Assembly (NCBI RefSeq): GCF_000143415.4
Contig: NW_003314298.1
Location: forward strand, 603,014-667,013
Length of the DNA stretch: 64,000 bases
Source of the DNA: Selaginella moellendorffii
Taxonomy: Eukaryota; Streptophyta; Lycopodiopsida; Selaginellales; Selaginellaceae
Direction of reading: 5' to 3'
The first letter of the stretch is position 1. Every line of letters begins with the position of its first letter. The notes beneath the pieces were generated by a model. The model was given only the letters and a program-made list of their open reading frames with translations, searched no databases and had not been told where the DNA came from. Below, piece after piece: positions 1 to 11,871 of this stretch. A program made the position numbers and the translations under genes.

Positions 1-2030
1 TTCTTAGAAAAGCGCAACAACCACTTTTCTACACCAACTCCAGACTCTATCCAACTCAATTGCTTTAGCCCCAAAAGTTAGCATCCCTTTCGGGTCGCAT
101 CATACAAACTATCTACCAAGGTCTAAGCTAACCAAAGTCAACTCTAACCCCTTTACTAGTTTGTATTGGCTTACGAAAACGGAATGGTTTTCGAGCAAAG
201 TGATCAATAGATCAGCCATTGGAAAAGTCTAAGAAAATTTGTGGAAAATTTTCCATCCTAAAGAAAGAATGACTCTCAATCCAGAATTGCAAACTTTCAA
301 GACTCAACCACTTCCTCCTACTAACAATTCCACATAGGTTCACCTCAACACAAGTTCTCATGATCCAAAAATATGCTTAAGCATCGAACATCTTTGCCCA
401 TCTAACCGATATCCAACATCGACACCCGCAAAGTGCAAAATGAACATCTAAAGCTTGATCACGAAGACCACATCATCGGATATCCACATTGCACTAACAC
501 TCTTCTTCAACCACCTTCAAGATCCAATGTGAAGCCAAAACACTAACAAGAAAAATGACATGGAAAATCAAGCTCTAAGGAAAATTCCTCATCACTCGAA
601 TCAACAATGCCACTTCCACTAACACAAGTGCTAGCGATGTCAATGCGTCAACCTCACACCTTCTCCATCCAATAATCTACTCCAAGTGCTAACGGATCAA
701 CAGATGAGCTATAGCAAATGAATGCTACAACCCATTCCCAACACCTTAATGGGCAAACTCAAGGAACAAAGTACCAACTTAAGCTTAGCATAATGGATCA
801 CCATTGAGAATCTAGTCAAAGCTACTACAATGCTACTTCGTGCAAGTAGACTAGCTTCTCCATCAACCACTTTGGGGTTGATCATCATTTACCCAAGCAA
901 CTTCGTAAACACATTGCTCATTATCACATGGATATGATATAAATCACAATGACTTGATCATCAATCAAGCAACACTATAAGCAATGCCCATGTCACTACT
1001 GCAAAGGTTTATGTGAATATCAAGTGCTAACTCGATTTGACAAAATGCAACATAAATGCCACACCCCATCAATAGAGATTTACAACACCTAACACCACTA
1101 ACTTTTGTTCACAACACGGACAAGCTCATGCCACTATCTTTCCGACCAAACTCAACACTAATCCAACACCAAGCTACTCAAGGAGCAATAGCAAGGTTTC
1201 TCGAAAAAGAATTGAGCATTGCAACCCAAGTCTTCCAATAACAAGCTTAGACAAAATGGTTTAGCGCTTCACTGCTATCCATCCCACAACTCACCATTGT
1301 AAAACCACCATCTCCAACATGCATCAAGATAGGGACTCTTGATTGCATGATGTGAACACAAGCAATGAGTTAACACCTCGTTGCAGATCATCTCTCCAAG
1401 AAGAGAAAATGATTTACGTATTTGATCCTTCGTCCCCGATGACTCTCTTTTCGGTCTCATCTTTGACCAAACTTTAAGCTTGCTTTCGCACTGCCTTCAG
1501 TTTAATCGAAGAAAAGTTTATGAGAAAGCACGGCCATGACTACTTGAACCAATAGACTAATCCCTATGGTCTTAATTGTTCCACTTATAATCATGCCTAG
1601 GAAGGATCCACTAGTGCCATGCTAAACAGCTACGGACCAGCCTATTTGCCACTCATAGCAAACCTAGGGAGGTTTGCTTTCACCCATGGTACATGGAACA
1701 ACTTACGGAACCACTGGAACCACCGATAGGCTTACATCAATCCTGCCAACTCAAAGTGTAACCTCAAGTTGCTAATGCGCCTCACTCACGAGCCCAAGCT
1801 CAAACTCGTGCAAACGGAACATCTCCAAACCATCCTATGAGCCCAAGCGCAAGCTCACATCATAAGGTACAACAAGGTAACCCAAAACCTATCCCAAGGA
1901 ACCAATGCGAAGTCTTTGCACCAAAACGTGTACCCACTCGGATCATTGTTTTCATCTCTGCGTATGCAACGAGAATAGTTGCCCAATCTCATTGGATAGT
2001 ACTCGCCGAGACTCATTCTCTGATACCAAA
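1..2030 (-). mobile_element. Internal 5' region of LTR element, family A (runs off left edge)
   Basis: This is the non-coding leader of an LTR retroelement transcribed right to left, directly downstream of the LTR at 2031-3134. A primer-binding site abuts that LTR. No gag or pol frame is visible across 2 kb. The segment matches, in reverse complement, 18406-20103; the first 14 bases of the window pair with 20090-20103. The missing coding region lies outside the window or does not exist, so a large non-autonomous derivative is possible. Short ORFs here look like chance. Confidence 0.7.
2012..2030 (-). other. Primer-binding site of family A element
   Basis: On the minus strand the sequence after the LTR end reads TTTGGTATCAGAGAATGAG. 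TGGTATCAGAG is the usual plant primer site complementary to the 3' end of initiator-Met tRNA. Two bases separate it from the LTR terminus, and this fixes the strand of the element. Confidence 0.8.
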
Positions 2031-3134
2031 TGTAGCGCACGTGGTTTTGACCCTTTGTCCTATGGTGATTTACGAAGCGGAACCTAAACCCTCTTTGTGC
2101 CACGTGACAGATGCCACATGTCACATGCCACGTGTCCATAGGAACCCGAGGTTTAGGGCCTTGGGCCACTGAACGAACGATGCCAAACTCCCAAGCGTGG
2201 AGCCAAGGAGTGATGGAACCGAACCACGGAGCAACTCTCGAGCATACAGCCCAAGGAGCGAAGGGACAGGGGCCCGGAGCGACTTGGAACAGTCTTAGAG
2301 CAACCAGCATCCCAATGCCAGGACCAGCACGCAAAACGGAGCCAAACGGAGTCTGACGCTATTTCAGCATACCAGTGGCCTAACGTGAGGATATGGGTAC
2401 TCCACCTGGAATGGAACTTGGGCTTAGACCCAAGCCGGACGCAGAACAAGAACAGGCACGCAAGCAAGAGCTAGACTATGCCTCAGGTTGGTCAACCATG
2501 CCCGACCTACCCACTATCCCTACTATACATTTGGAACCCCCCATAGCCCCCCCCCCCCCCTTGAGGAACACACGCTTTGGGCTTTCACCCCAAGCCTCCC
2601 TTAATATCAGGAGTTAGTCTCTGGGACAAGCTCAAAACTTATTAAATATGGAATGTCCCTAGATTGCGAATTTGGACATGGGACGAACACCATTGTGTTC
2701 AGAACGATCTCTACATTCCGTAGATATGCCAAATGAGCAAATCTGGACACTTTCCATAAATAGCATCTGGGACAATTTGAGACTAACACAAAGGGCATGA
2801 TAGCGAGGGTGTTTGGCAGACATGGTAAGCTATCATGTAGCGATATTGAGGGACCAATCTCAATACGCAAGGGTTCTTGTTAAGCCAGTGCAAGACAGAG
2901 CAAAAGAGAACTAACAAGCCGGGCTGAGTATGCTCAGCTAAATAGACACTTAAGAATTCCTTATGCTCATCCGGCCAAGTACAGATGCAAAGTCCAGTTT
3001 ACTAACACTTGAACAAGAGGGACTAATAAAGGGTCCAGCAATACCGACCTCCTGCCATCGTGGCAGTAAGGTAAGAGTGTCCGTAAGGACTAGCCGACAG
3101 GTAACTTTCGATACCCGAAGTCACATTTGCGACA
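2031..3134 (-). repeat. LTR, family A (5' LTR of minus-strand element)
   Basis: On the plus strand the LTR runs from TGTAGCGCACGTGG to CACATTTGCGACA, giving TG...CA ends. Related full or partial copies lie at 15209-16401, 16693-17053 and 17303-18405. It contains a poly-C tract near 2550 and a cluster of CACGTG/CACATG boxes near 2100-2135. The right flank (3135 on) has no polypurine tract, as expected of the outer edge of a 5' LTR. Confidence 0.75.
2101..2135. promoter_or_regulatory. G-box cluster inside family A LTR
   Basis: Two CACGTG boxes flank two CACATG boxes within about 35 bp, and a further ACGTGG core sits at 2039-2044. CACGTG is the core bound by plant bZIP and bHLH factors. The cluster recurs, partly decayed, in the LTRs near 15293 and 18290, so it is an LTR property. 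A role in LTR transcription is inferred. Confidence 0.4.
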
Positions 3135-4082
3135 CTATGTGACCGTATCCTTGGTCACTACACCAGAGGACTGCTCCTCTTCCTTTCCACAATCTAGGGC
3201 TTTGGGACAACATTCTAGAACACCGTGGCTCTATGTGAGCCTCATAAGTACTCTCCCCACTTTCTGCCTTTGGGTGCTCTAGCCATGGGACTAGAGTGAG
3301 TTTTTGTTGAGCCACACCAGGTATCTAAGTAGGTAGTGCCACCCACACTTGGATTGGGAGCATTGATCATTTGATCTCCTGGGGGAGCTAGAGTCGGCTC
3401 TTGAACACTTCCCCAAGCTACCCTGCTTGTCTGTCCGTATTCACTTTAGCTTTGGACTCCTCACTAGATATATCATCAACCAACACGTGGGCAAAACCTT
3501 CTTGGGTCACACTAGCCTTTCTTGGCCAAACTAGCTCTACTGGGTCTAACCCCCACACTCTCCCTATTATACTTTTGGAACCCCCTGGAGCCCCCCCCCC
3601 CCTCCCCTTGAGGATGATTGCTTTGGGCTTTCACCCAACAGCCTATATTAGTATTCGGACTCGGACTTGGACTCGATCTTGGTCCCAGTCTCGGTTCTAT
3701 CTCGGATTCCATCCCGGACTCCATTTTGGATTCTATCCAAGACTCTATCTCAGACTCCATCTCGGGTCCATCTTGGACTTCATCTCGAACTCTTCCACGT
3801 GTCATGTGTTGGTCCTCTTGTGTCCCTTTTTTAGAGACTCACTTATTGCTCGCTTCGTGCTTGTTTCTCAAGCACCTCGTTAGGAGTTCCACTCTCACTC
3901 TCGACTTTTTGAGTCGGAGCTTTTAGTCCAAATGTGTTACGCTCATTTGGCTTCTGCCTTAGCCACTACCATATGGCACCCTTTTGGCTCCTCTTTGGGG
4001 CCTAGGGATTTTGTATCTCACATCCACACTACCATAGAAGTGGACATTGGAGATACAAAATGACAATCTAGTATTGGTGGAT
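3135..4082 (-). repeat. Diverged, truncated LTR related to family B
   Basis: Between 3390 and 3800 the sequence follows, with many changes, the order of the family B LTRs at 42100-43265 and 45779-46924. Matching blocks are a 'ggagctagagtcggctcttg' stretch, a poly-C tract near 3590, the 'TTTGGGCTTTCACCC' block, and a purine-pyrimidine minisatellite of GACTC/GATCTC units at 3650-3790. The ends cannot be found and no TSD is visible. ORFs across the minisatellite are low-complexity by-products. Confidence 0.5.
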
Positions 4083-4087
4083 CTTAC

Positions 4088-5508
4088 TATAAGGAACCAA
4101 CTCCCTGAGGTGTCATAGGCTAAAAGGATCCCCGAAAGCACAACTAAATTGATAAAGAGTTCATTGGATAGGATTGAGTTTGAGATCGAGTTCAAGACCA
4201 ACTCTAAGACTGAGTTCAAGATAGAGTCCAGGATCGAGTATGAGGTTGACTCCAAGACCGAATTCAAGACCGAGTTTGAGACTGAGTTCGAGATGGAGTC
4301 CGAGACCGAGTCCGAGGTTGAGTCCAAAGTCAAGTCCGAGATCAAGTCCGAGACCAAGTCCAAGGTCAGGTCCGAGATCAAGTCTGATACTGAGTCCGAG
4401 TACTAATACAGGTTGAGAGGTGAAAGCCCAAAGCGTGTGTCTCCCAGGGGGAGGGGGCTGCAGGGGGTTCTAAAAATATAGTAGGGATAGTAAGGTCTAG
4501 GAACCAGTCTTGAAAGAACTCTCCGAGTACTAATACAGGTTGAGAGGTGAAAGCCCAAAGCGTGTGTCTCCTAGGGGGAGGGGGCTGCAGGGGGTTCTAA
4601 AAATATAGTAGGGATAGTAAGGTCTAGGAACCAGTCTTGAAAGAACTCTCCAGTGGTGTTTCCAAACTAACTTGAGGTTGAAACTAGGGTCGAGGGGCCT
4701 TGGGTGGGAGTGAGCATGGACTTGGGTGGTGCTGGAGGGGCCACCCAAGGAAGTGCTCAAGAGCAGCTCCCACTTTCTGAAGGGAAACCGACTGCAGTGC
4801 TCCCGGCTCATGTGGAATGGTGCCCCACTTGAGTACCTTGTAGCTCATTGGTGTAAGCTCCTGAGTTTGGACTTCCCGGGAGGTCACCCAGCCCAGTACT
4901 ATTCAAACCCAAGGACGCTTAAGCCAAATATCCCAAGACCCTTAACCGATTGGAAAAGGGGGTGCACTCTTGTTCATGGGCCCTTTCCCTCTATATTTGA
5001 ACCCCATGGATCGTCTCTCAAGTCGTTCCCTTTAGTTGCTTACAATTGGTCCTCATGCTTGGGCCTTCACTTTAGGATGGAAGTGGGGGGGTAGAGGTAC
5101 CCATATCGGGTCGTTAGGCCATGGTGTTTCCCCTCGGCGTCCCGAAGCAAGTGTTGCACCCAAGGCTTGGGATTTAGAGGGTCTTATGATCAAGCCTTGT
5201 TGTACCAAGGGATGTTAGAAACCTGGAGGCTTGGTGTGCTTGGCTGCTTGTGCCTGCAGGGAGTGTAGTCGAACTTTAAGTCCAATTTAACTCGGGGAGG
5301 GGGAATTGGGAGAGATTTGGGAATCCATGGATAGATGGCTAACGCTTCGTTGCTTGTGCAGTGAGTAGCTGAAACCAAGTAGGACCAAATAAGAGCTGGT
5401 ACAATAAGCAGGAGCCTTGGCAAGGGAATTTAAGCAAAGGCCAAGGTAATGTTGGTTAGATAGACGAGGTAAGTTGGCAAATTGAAAAAGAAAAATTTGT
5501 AACTTACA
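4088..5508 (+). mobile_element. Solo LTR, family B (Gypsy chromovirus type), with TSD
   Basis: This copy starts TATAAGGAACC (TGTAAGGAACC in intact copies) and ends AACTTACA. It lies in the opposite orientation to the LTRs of the nested element at 42100-46924. The five bases CTTAC occur immediately before (4083-4087) and after (5509-5513). No PBS, polypurine tract or coding sequence adjoins, so this is a solo LTR left by LTR-LTR recombination. It is about 250 bp longer than intact LTRs, mainly through minisatellite growth (4150-4400) and a 127-bp tandem duplication. Confidence 0.85.
4395..4648. repeat. 127-bp tandem duplication in the solo LTR
   Basis: Two nearly identical copies, 4395-4521 and 4522-4648, each start TCCGAGTACTAATACAGG and contain the CAGGGGGAGGGGGCTGCAG block. 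Intact family B LTRs have a single copy, so the duplication postdates insertion or belongs to a subfamily. Confidence 0.85.
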
Positions 5509-5582
5509 CTTACCAACCCAAAAAGTCCAATAGTCTATAGGATTGTCATCAAAGAAGAGGAGATTCCTAACAAAGACATAAA

Positions 5583-6092
5583 CAAGGAAGGAGGGCCATT
5601 TATATAGAGCTTCAAAAGACATTCATTAAGAATATCGTTCAAGACTCAAAGTTTATTCTATCAACTATAATACAGCTTGCAAAGAAAGGAATCCATACAA
5701 CTTTCACTGCTTATGGAATCCCCAAGGACAAACTAACCTTGTCAAGGGCATTGTTGTTGTGGACAGTCAACAATAAGATTCTAATTGAGAGATTTTTTTA
5801 TCAGAGAAAAATAGAAGAATCAAAGCATCCATTCCATGACCTCTCCAACTACAATCCAAATGATGGACATAAGGTAGATCACATTGTTGATGATAAACAT
5901 ACCTTAAGCAATACATCCTCATTAACATCAATGTCCAATAATCAGGAGAGTGAGGACGATGAAGACAAAAGAGATGATGACATCCAAGTGAAAGATAAGG
6001 CACAACACAAAGATAATGAAGAGGATAATAGTGAGGCAGAAAGTGACAAGATTAGTGATGAAATTCAAGATAAGAGTCCTTCCTCATCATGA
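5583..6092 (+). other. Unidentified ORF with acidic tail
   Basis: An open frame of roughly 170 codons runs in from about 5583 without a clear ATG. The first half (about 80 residues) has ordinary globular composition. The second half is D/E/K/S-rich and probably disordered, and the frame ends at TGA 6090-6092. AT-rich codon use differs from the GC-rich host genes at 30-37 kb. I do not recognise the family. Position beside LTR debris and stop-ridden downstream sequence suggest a decayed transposon gene, but nothing proves it. Confidence 0.25.
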
Positions 6093-6283
6093 AAAGAAAA
6101 AGAAGATGATGATGAACCACCACAGAAGAAGGTTAGATGTGAACTTTGGAGCAAGGTTGCAAGCAATAGTGTAGGGATGAGCTAGGGACAAAAGCCTTCA
6201 TACAAAGCAAGAAGAAAAAGTGTCACGCAATAAATAAACCAAGAGAAGGTAGAAATGAAGGCTCTAAAGAAAGGAGTAAAAGG

Positions 6284-6562
6284 GTGAAATATAACAACAT
6301 AGTTACAACAATAGGGGTAAAAAAAAAAACCAATGTCAATGGGACACCCTTGTTGAGGTACAAACAATACTACTTCAACGATAAAACAATCTACAAACTC
6401 CTAGTGTCTTGGTGCATCATTGATGCAGACTACAATCACTATGCTCTTTGTCCACGATGGGTGAAAACCCTCAAGGAGCTAATGATTGTACAGGAGAACT
6501 CAATGGATCTAAGTGATGCAATCCCAATCACTATGGATGAGGATGGTTGGACATTTGTCTAA
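6284..6562 (+). other. Unidentified 92-codon ORF
   Basis: The ORF codes for an ordinary-looking polypeptide with an aromatic-rich centre (motifs YKQYYFND and YNHYALCPRWV). No domain is recognised. It follows the ORF at 5583-6092 on the same strand. Sequence between and after them (6563-7255) carries further stop-broken coding-like stretches, so both may be pieces of one decayed gene. Confidence 0.2.
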
Positions 6563-7255
6563 AGGATAGGCAAAGAAACAACAAAAAATCCAACAATCAA
6601 ATTCATCATCATGTCTGGGTAGCACTTGACAAAAGCAATGCAAGAGATCTCTTCTAACCTGATATACATGAAGGAGATGCAGGTAAAATTCTCAATGTGA
6701 TACTTCTAAATTATGAAGGGATCAACACCACAAGATACCATCATCGAGATATCTGATCTTGCGAACACGAAGGCAAAGAACCAACACAAAAGTAGCCTCA
6801 ATGACAAGCTTGTACATAGTTGCCACCACTAGGAGAGACTCAGGAAACTTGCCAAGAAAAAGCACAGACAAAGTGAATCAACCAAATTTGAGCTAAACAT
6901 CTTTGTCTTTGCCTTGAGTGTGAGGTCACAATTGTCCACAAAAATATCTTTCTCTATTTAAGATATATAGCCTCCTCACAGTTAAGCGTTATATTAGCTT
7001 CAAGGACAAGGACAAAGAAAAGCTATTACTCCAGCCAAGTGCAACAAAGTTTCTATTGCATATGCACAATTTGTCAGATCAATACAATATGATATTGGCC
7101 CTTTAGATAGGCTCTTGAGATTTTAACCTTGAATATGCTTTGGGGAGGCTTGGTGTGCTAACAAACATATTTTGATATAAAATGCATGATGAAGACATTT
7201 GTAATGTGCTTGGTCAAATTATACTAGAAAAATCTTTCAAAATTTCAAACTCAAG

Positions 7256-7690
7256 ATGGAAGAAATGGTGTTGAAATTTCATCTAGACATCAGTGAGTTT
7301 GAAGTTTTCATTCTAAATGACACACCAAATAAATGTTACTGTTTAAGACAGTTTGGATGTTTGCATCCTTGTTCATTTGACCCCAACAAACTAGATACTG
7401 GTGAATTATGTACTCTAGTAGACACACTCAAGAAACTTATAAAGCATAACAGATGTCTTCTCTGATATAGTTCTTATGTGAGTGATCATATTGAGGATTA
7501 GCCAATGTTCCAACAATTTTACATGTATGAGTTTTTTGAGAAGAAGTTGGAGGCAAAGGATTGGCAACTTTATTACTTATCAAAACCTCTTCAATCACAA
7601 GATATGAAATTGATTGAATTTTTGGCAAGGATCATTTTCAATAAATTAAATGAACTTACCATTTTTACACAACTATGGCTTTCAATTTGA
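7256..7690 (+). other. Unidentified broken ORF (two pieces)
   Basis: Two adjoining frames, 7256-7465 and 7505-7690, are separated by stops. The first has CYC and CLHPC cysteine patterns; the second is hydrophobic and charged with no known motif. Both sit in very AT-rich DNA. The function is unknown and this is likely a relic. Confidence 0.2.
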
Positions 7691-8808
7691 ACATTATTGG
7701 TATGTATACTGATGCACAACAAGTCACTTTTATGGATGCTATAATAGAAAAAACAATATGAAATCGAGTCAAAGATGTTACTCTATCAGATGTATCCAAA
7801 GATGTTTCTATATATCAATAAGTTCTACCACTTATGTGATGATATGTACTATTAAGAAACAAGGTTTTATTAGCTAGAAATTTGATATAAGAGGTGAAAA
7901 TATAGTAATATACTCACATTTTAATAAATATATCTTTGGTATATCTACTTTTTTGTACATGAGTGGGTTTTGCTTGTAAAAAACTCTTATTTTATAATTA
8001 TTATTTGCGGTATAATGGGAATCAAGATGGAATATTCCTTTAATTAAGCCTAATTAATTATCTAAGTATATGTGTTTTTAGATAATATAATTAATAAAAA
8101 TTAAGAAAATGATTAATATACTAAGTGAGACTCAAAATGGTCTCACTTTAACGAAAATGGGTTTTATTGTACACCTGACAAAAACAAAAATTAACATGAA
8201 GTGTAGAGAGGAGAAATTTGTGAGCAGTAGTAGAGAATATGGCTTATCCTGAAGTTTTTTCAAAATTTCTTTTGTAGTTGTAATTTATAATAGTCACTAA
8301 AGTTTTACTTATTGTTTAATAATTATATTTCGGTAGTGTTACAGTTAAAATACAATAATACATAAACTAAATCCATAATTGGATAAACTTGATGATACTT
8401 TAGTGGCAACCACATCACCACACATAGCTCATCACTCATCTATGTAGCATCTATTTGTATTTGTATTAACTTCAATATCCTTATAGCTTTATTACTAGCA
8501 ATGTCGAAAATTAACTCTTAAACCCAATTTTCTTTAAAAATGTGAGTATGTTACCTTTACTATTTTACATCTAAGTGTTGGAATGATATTTTATACTTTC
8601 AACCAAAGCTTTGCCTAAAACTTTTGATGCACATTTTAAAATTTTTTAATCAATTATCATTATTTGTTTTACTATTATAACATAAACCATCAGAAACCTG
8701 AATAATACAACATATCACATGCAAAAAAAGAAAAGAAAAGGAATCATTCAGTTTTAATAATTAAAATATTGGCACTTGCTCTTGATGCTAGTCCTTAAAT
8801 CTCACCAC
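7691..8808. other. AT-rich intergenic DNA with one dispersed repeat
   Basis: No coding sequence is seen. Around 8040-8170 there is a block (TAATTAA-rich, then AGTGAGAC...GTCTCACT as an inverted pair, then CTTTAACGAAAATGG). A diverged copy lies in the same orientation at 13490-13600, on the other side of the large gene at 8809-11871. Confidence 0.4.
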
Positions 8809-11800
8809 CTAAGATAATTCCATCTGCACCTCTGTAATGGAGAAGGAATTTAAGGTTATTTCTCAAAAAACTTCTCAGTTTTACTTACGCTTTTTCACAG
8901 TGAGCTTTGGCTCCAAACACTTGCACATTTCCGTGTTCTTAACCCATCCGAACATTCTATGTGCATACGTCTTCTGAACTCGTTCTAGTTTCCTCATGTC
9001 TGCAGTAGAATCCAGAGAGATGTCGACCAGGTCTTTCACTTTGTCCTTGGATGAGAATGCATCCAAACCTGGAGTGCAAAAGAGAACATCAAGTGATTGA
9101 AAATGAAACAGCACAAACGTACCTTGAATGACCACAATGTGTTGGAGACGATCATCTGAAGCAAAATACCGTTCCCATAACTTGAATACCGGGTGTGATC
9201 TATCCGCATCATAGCCTTTTCTCCATCCCTGAAGGCCTTTGCATTCCGGATGAGCGTCATGGAGAGCCATTGCCATGGACTGATTTGCAGGTGTCTTCTT
9301 CAGCAATGCTTCTCTGACAAGTTTCCTAGTTCTGTAACGAACACTGCTGGAAGGCACATGGGCCACATTCAAAACCAGACTGGCGTATGGCACCTTCAAC
9401 CCAGTCCAACCTTGAGGCCCTGCACTGCTACTCAACATCTGAGAAAACTCCAGAGAGCATTTAGCACATGCTAAATCAACATCAAGGTTCTCTGTGTGTT
9501 TCACCTGCACCAAAATGAGTGTCATCGTCTCCAGGCTAAACGTGTCACCAAAGAACCCAACGATGACGATGTCTATGCCCCATTCATTTTCACGGCAAAT
9601 GATTCCCATGCCAGCCTTTCCAAATTCAAGCAAATCTTTTGCGGTGAGGTCCTGCAGTCGGAAGTCGGCTTTCCTGAATAGCAAGCAAAAAAACTTGGCT
9701 TCACCCATGTTTCTGTGGATTTCTTCTTTACCACTTCCATCTGCTTGTTTTGTTTCCCCTTCACCTTCAGCAATGTGCGTACTTCCACTTGGAGCTTTCA
9801 AGGCCGTCAGCGTTGGAGATGGCGACTTCACCTCAGGTGGCGGCGTGTTTACTTTGACCTGCGCTTTTTCTCCTGGAACTTTGGACAGGGACGCTGAAGC
9901 CACCTGCGGCTGACCCTGAAGTTTTTTGTTTACTTTAACCCTGCTTCTCCTTGTGCTACGCTTCAAAGCAGAGGCCGGAGGTGGCGGCATGTTTACTTCG
10001 ACCTGCGCTTCTTCTCCACCACCTGGAGCTTTGGGGGTCGAAGATGCTGAATTCTGCTCATCTTCTCTAATAAGATCGGACAGCGACTTCCCACTTAAGC
10101 CATGGCAAAGCTCGTCAAAAGTAAAGCACTTCCATGAATTTCTGCCTAGACTATCCACTGCAAGTAGTAGCAGCACCCGTGCAACCAACTCGCCCCTATA
10201 ACCTCGATCAACCCATCCACGCTTCATCCCAGTTACAAGTGCCTCCAAGCACTCCTTCCACCCTGTCCCAGAACGCAAAACCTGTGCTGCAGCCGCTGCA
10301 ACCAGTGGCTCCGTAGCCCAATGCGTCCAAACAAGAGTGTGGTCATCAGAAATGGACATCACGCTAAGTAGGTGACTTGCAACCATATCAGTGATAATTG
10401 TGGCATGCGGATTGATGTCGATGCATACTCTGCAGCCCAGTGTAGCCAGACAAGCCTCATGTGATAGACCTCCTCCTTCAAACAAAAACTTGTTGAACGA
10501 ACCAGTGCCACCCAGGAGCTTATCTACAGCCAAAAGCAGCACGTCACCTGCACTTGCGGAAGCCTTCACCAATGCTTGCCACAGTGGCCGACCATAGCCG
10601 CAAAGACGACCCAGATCTTCAACTTGAGCAAGCAAAAGGCCACCTGTTTGTTCGTCCGATGGCAAGTCTGCCAAGAAAAAGCAGTACGCTGGATGTGCAA
10701 CTAGCTTTCCCGCCGCAGCCACTCGATCGCTACTAAACCCTAAACCAGATGCCTTATTGGGCGGCGCAAAATTGTTTAGCCTCCCGGTGAACATCACCGA
10801 CACACTTCCATTTTCAGGCAACACCCTGGAAGCCCTCCTTGCAGGAACAAATGCAGCAACAGTTGTCGGATCAGCATGCGAAGTAAACCATCGGGCTTCA
10901 TCCATGGCAAACAGGACCTTCAGTTTTCCTTTGGCAGGAGCTGGAACATTCGACAGTAGACCTTCAAGCGTGTTGTACTTCTTAAACACCTTACTTTCCC
11001 AGATGCCCCAGATATTGGTTTTCTCGCCAGGCTTCTCTTTCAGGTCGACGTCAAGGCGATTAGCAAACTCCTCCCGGGCTTGGTTTCCTATCTCCATCTT
11101 CGCCTGTACCAGTCCCCAAAAGTTCTCCCCAACCATGAGATCGTTCAAGAACTTCTTGGCATCCATGGGGTCTTCCCCGGAAGTCAGCTGCAGAAGAGCC
11201 TCGATGCATGACACAAAGTAGTCAATGCAGAAGAGCATGAACCTGCTCTGCGACAAAAGCGGAGGACCCGAGCTGAGCAATTTGATGGCGTTTGTGTAGA
11301 AGAAGTCCGCAAAGGCAGACCTTGGAGGGTACGCGGTGCCAGATGAAGCGAATGAGCAGTAGATGACGAACACACCTACATTCGCAAGCTCGCAAGTAGT
11401 CCTCGACTTTCCCCAGCCACTCGACTGAACTAACGTGACAACAGGTGCTATCATGGTTTTCTCCGTCTTCCACATGTCTCCTGTTTCTTCCAGCTTTTCA
11501 CGCAACGACTCCACGTTGTCTAATCCCCCAACTCTTTGGTACTCCTGCGCAAATGCTGATTCGGCAATACCCTCCACTCTTTTCAAGTATTCAGGTGGCG
11601 GCTGAAGGATTTCAAGGAGCTCGCGTTCCAGTTTCGACTCATCCTCCTGGAGTTGACTTGCCCGCATTTTCTCTGAGGCTATCTGCTCCTTTAGTTCGGC
11701 ATCCTCCGGGGCTTCCCACAATTTGTAGTTAAGGATTGCAATTTCCGTAAGTGCCCTCTGCAGACGAATTTTCACAAGAGCAATCTCACCTCGTTTAAGT

Positions 11801-11871
11801 CGCTTTTTCTCCTCCTGCTCTCCCTCTTCATCCGGCTCTCGCCGACGCTTTCTAGATGAAGAGGCGTCCAT
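8809..11871 (-). CDS. Crinkler-type protein: P-loop NTPase plus PD-(D/E)XK nuclease
   Basis: The ATG at 11871 opens a 996-codon frame. The N-terminus is basic (SRKRRR, KKRLKR; likely nuclear), followed by a Glu/Lys-rich coiled coil to about residue 90. A Walker A-like loop QSSGWGKSR lies at 149-157 and a Walker B with arginine, LFAMDEARW, at 320-328. A Pro/Lys-rich linker with an internal imperfect repeat spans about 610-700. The C-terminal part has a nuclease core with D767 and Q789-V-K791 (ILVQVKH), a PD-(D/E)XK signature with Gln in place of Glu. NTPase plus restriction-like nuclease is the architecture described for CRN/Crinkler effectors and their transposon-linked relatives. Two short introns fit: 9069-9122 (54 nt, in frame, GTACGT...CTCCAG) and 8832-8888 (57 nt, GTAAGT...TTACAG). 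The second replaces the stop at 8881 with one at 8809-8811 and adds a few residues. The frame is undamaged, so it is probably maintained or young. The biological role is unknown. Confidence 0.75.

Noticed and set aside
1837-2467. Several overlapping ORFs of 80-160 codons on both strands
   Set aside because: They lie in a retroelement LTR and leader, overlap each other on both strands and are not conserved between LTR copies.
4149-4406. Acidic Glu/Lys-Ser repeat protein
   Set aside because: The frame is the LTR minisatellite. The same repeat in other LTRs gives Ser-Asp peptides on the other strand, and no start or context supports translation.
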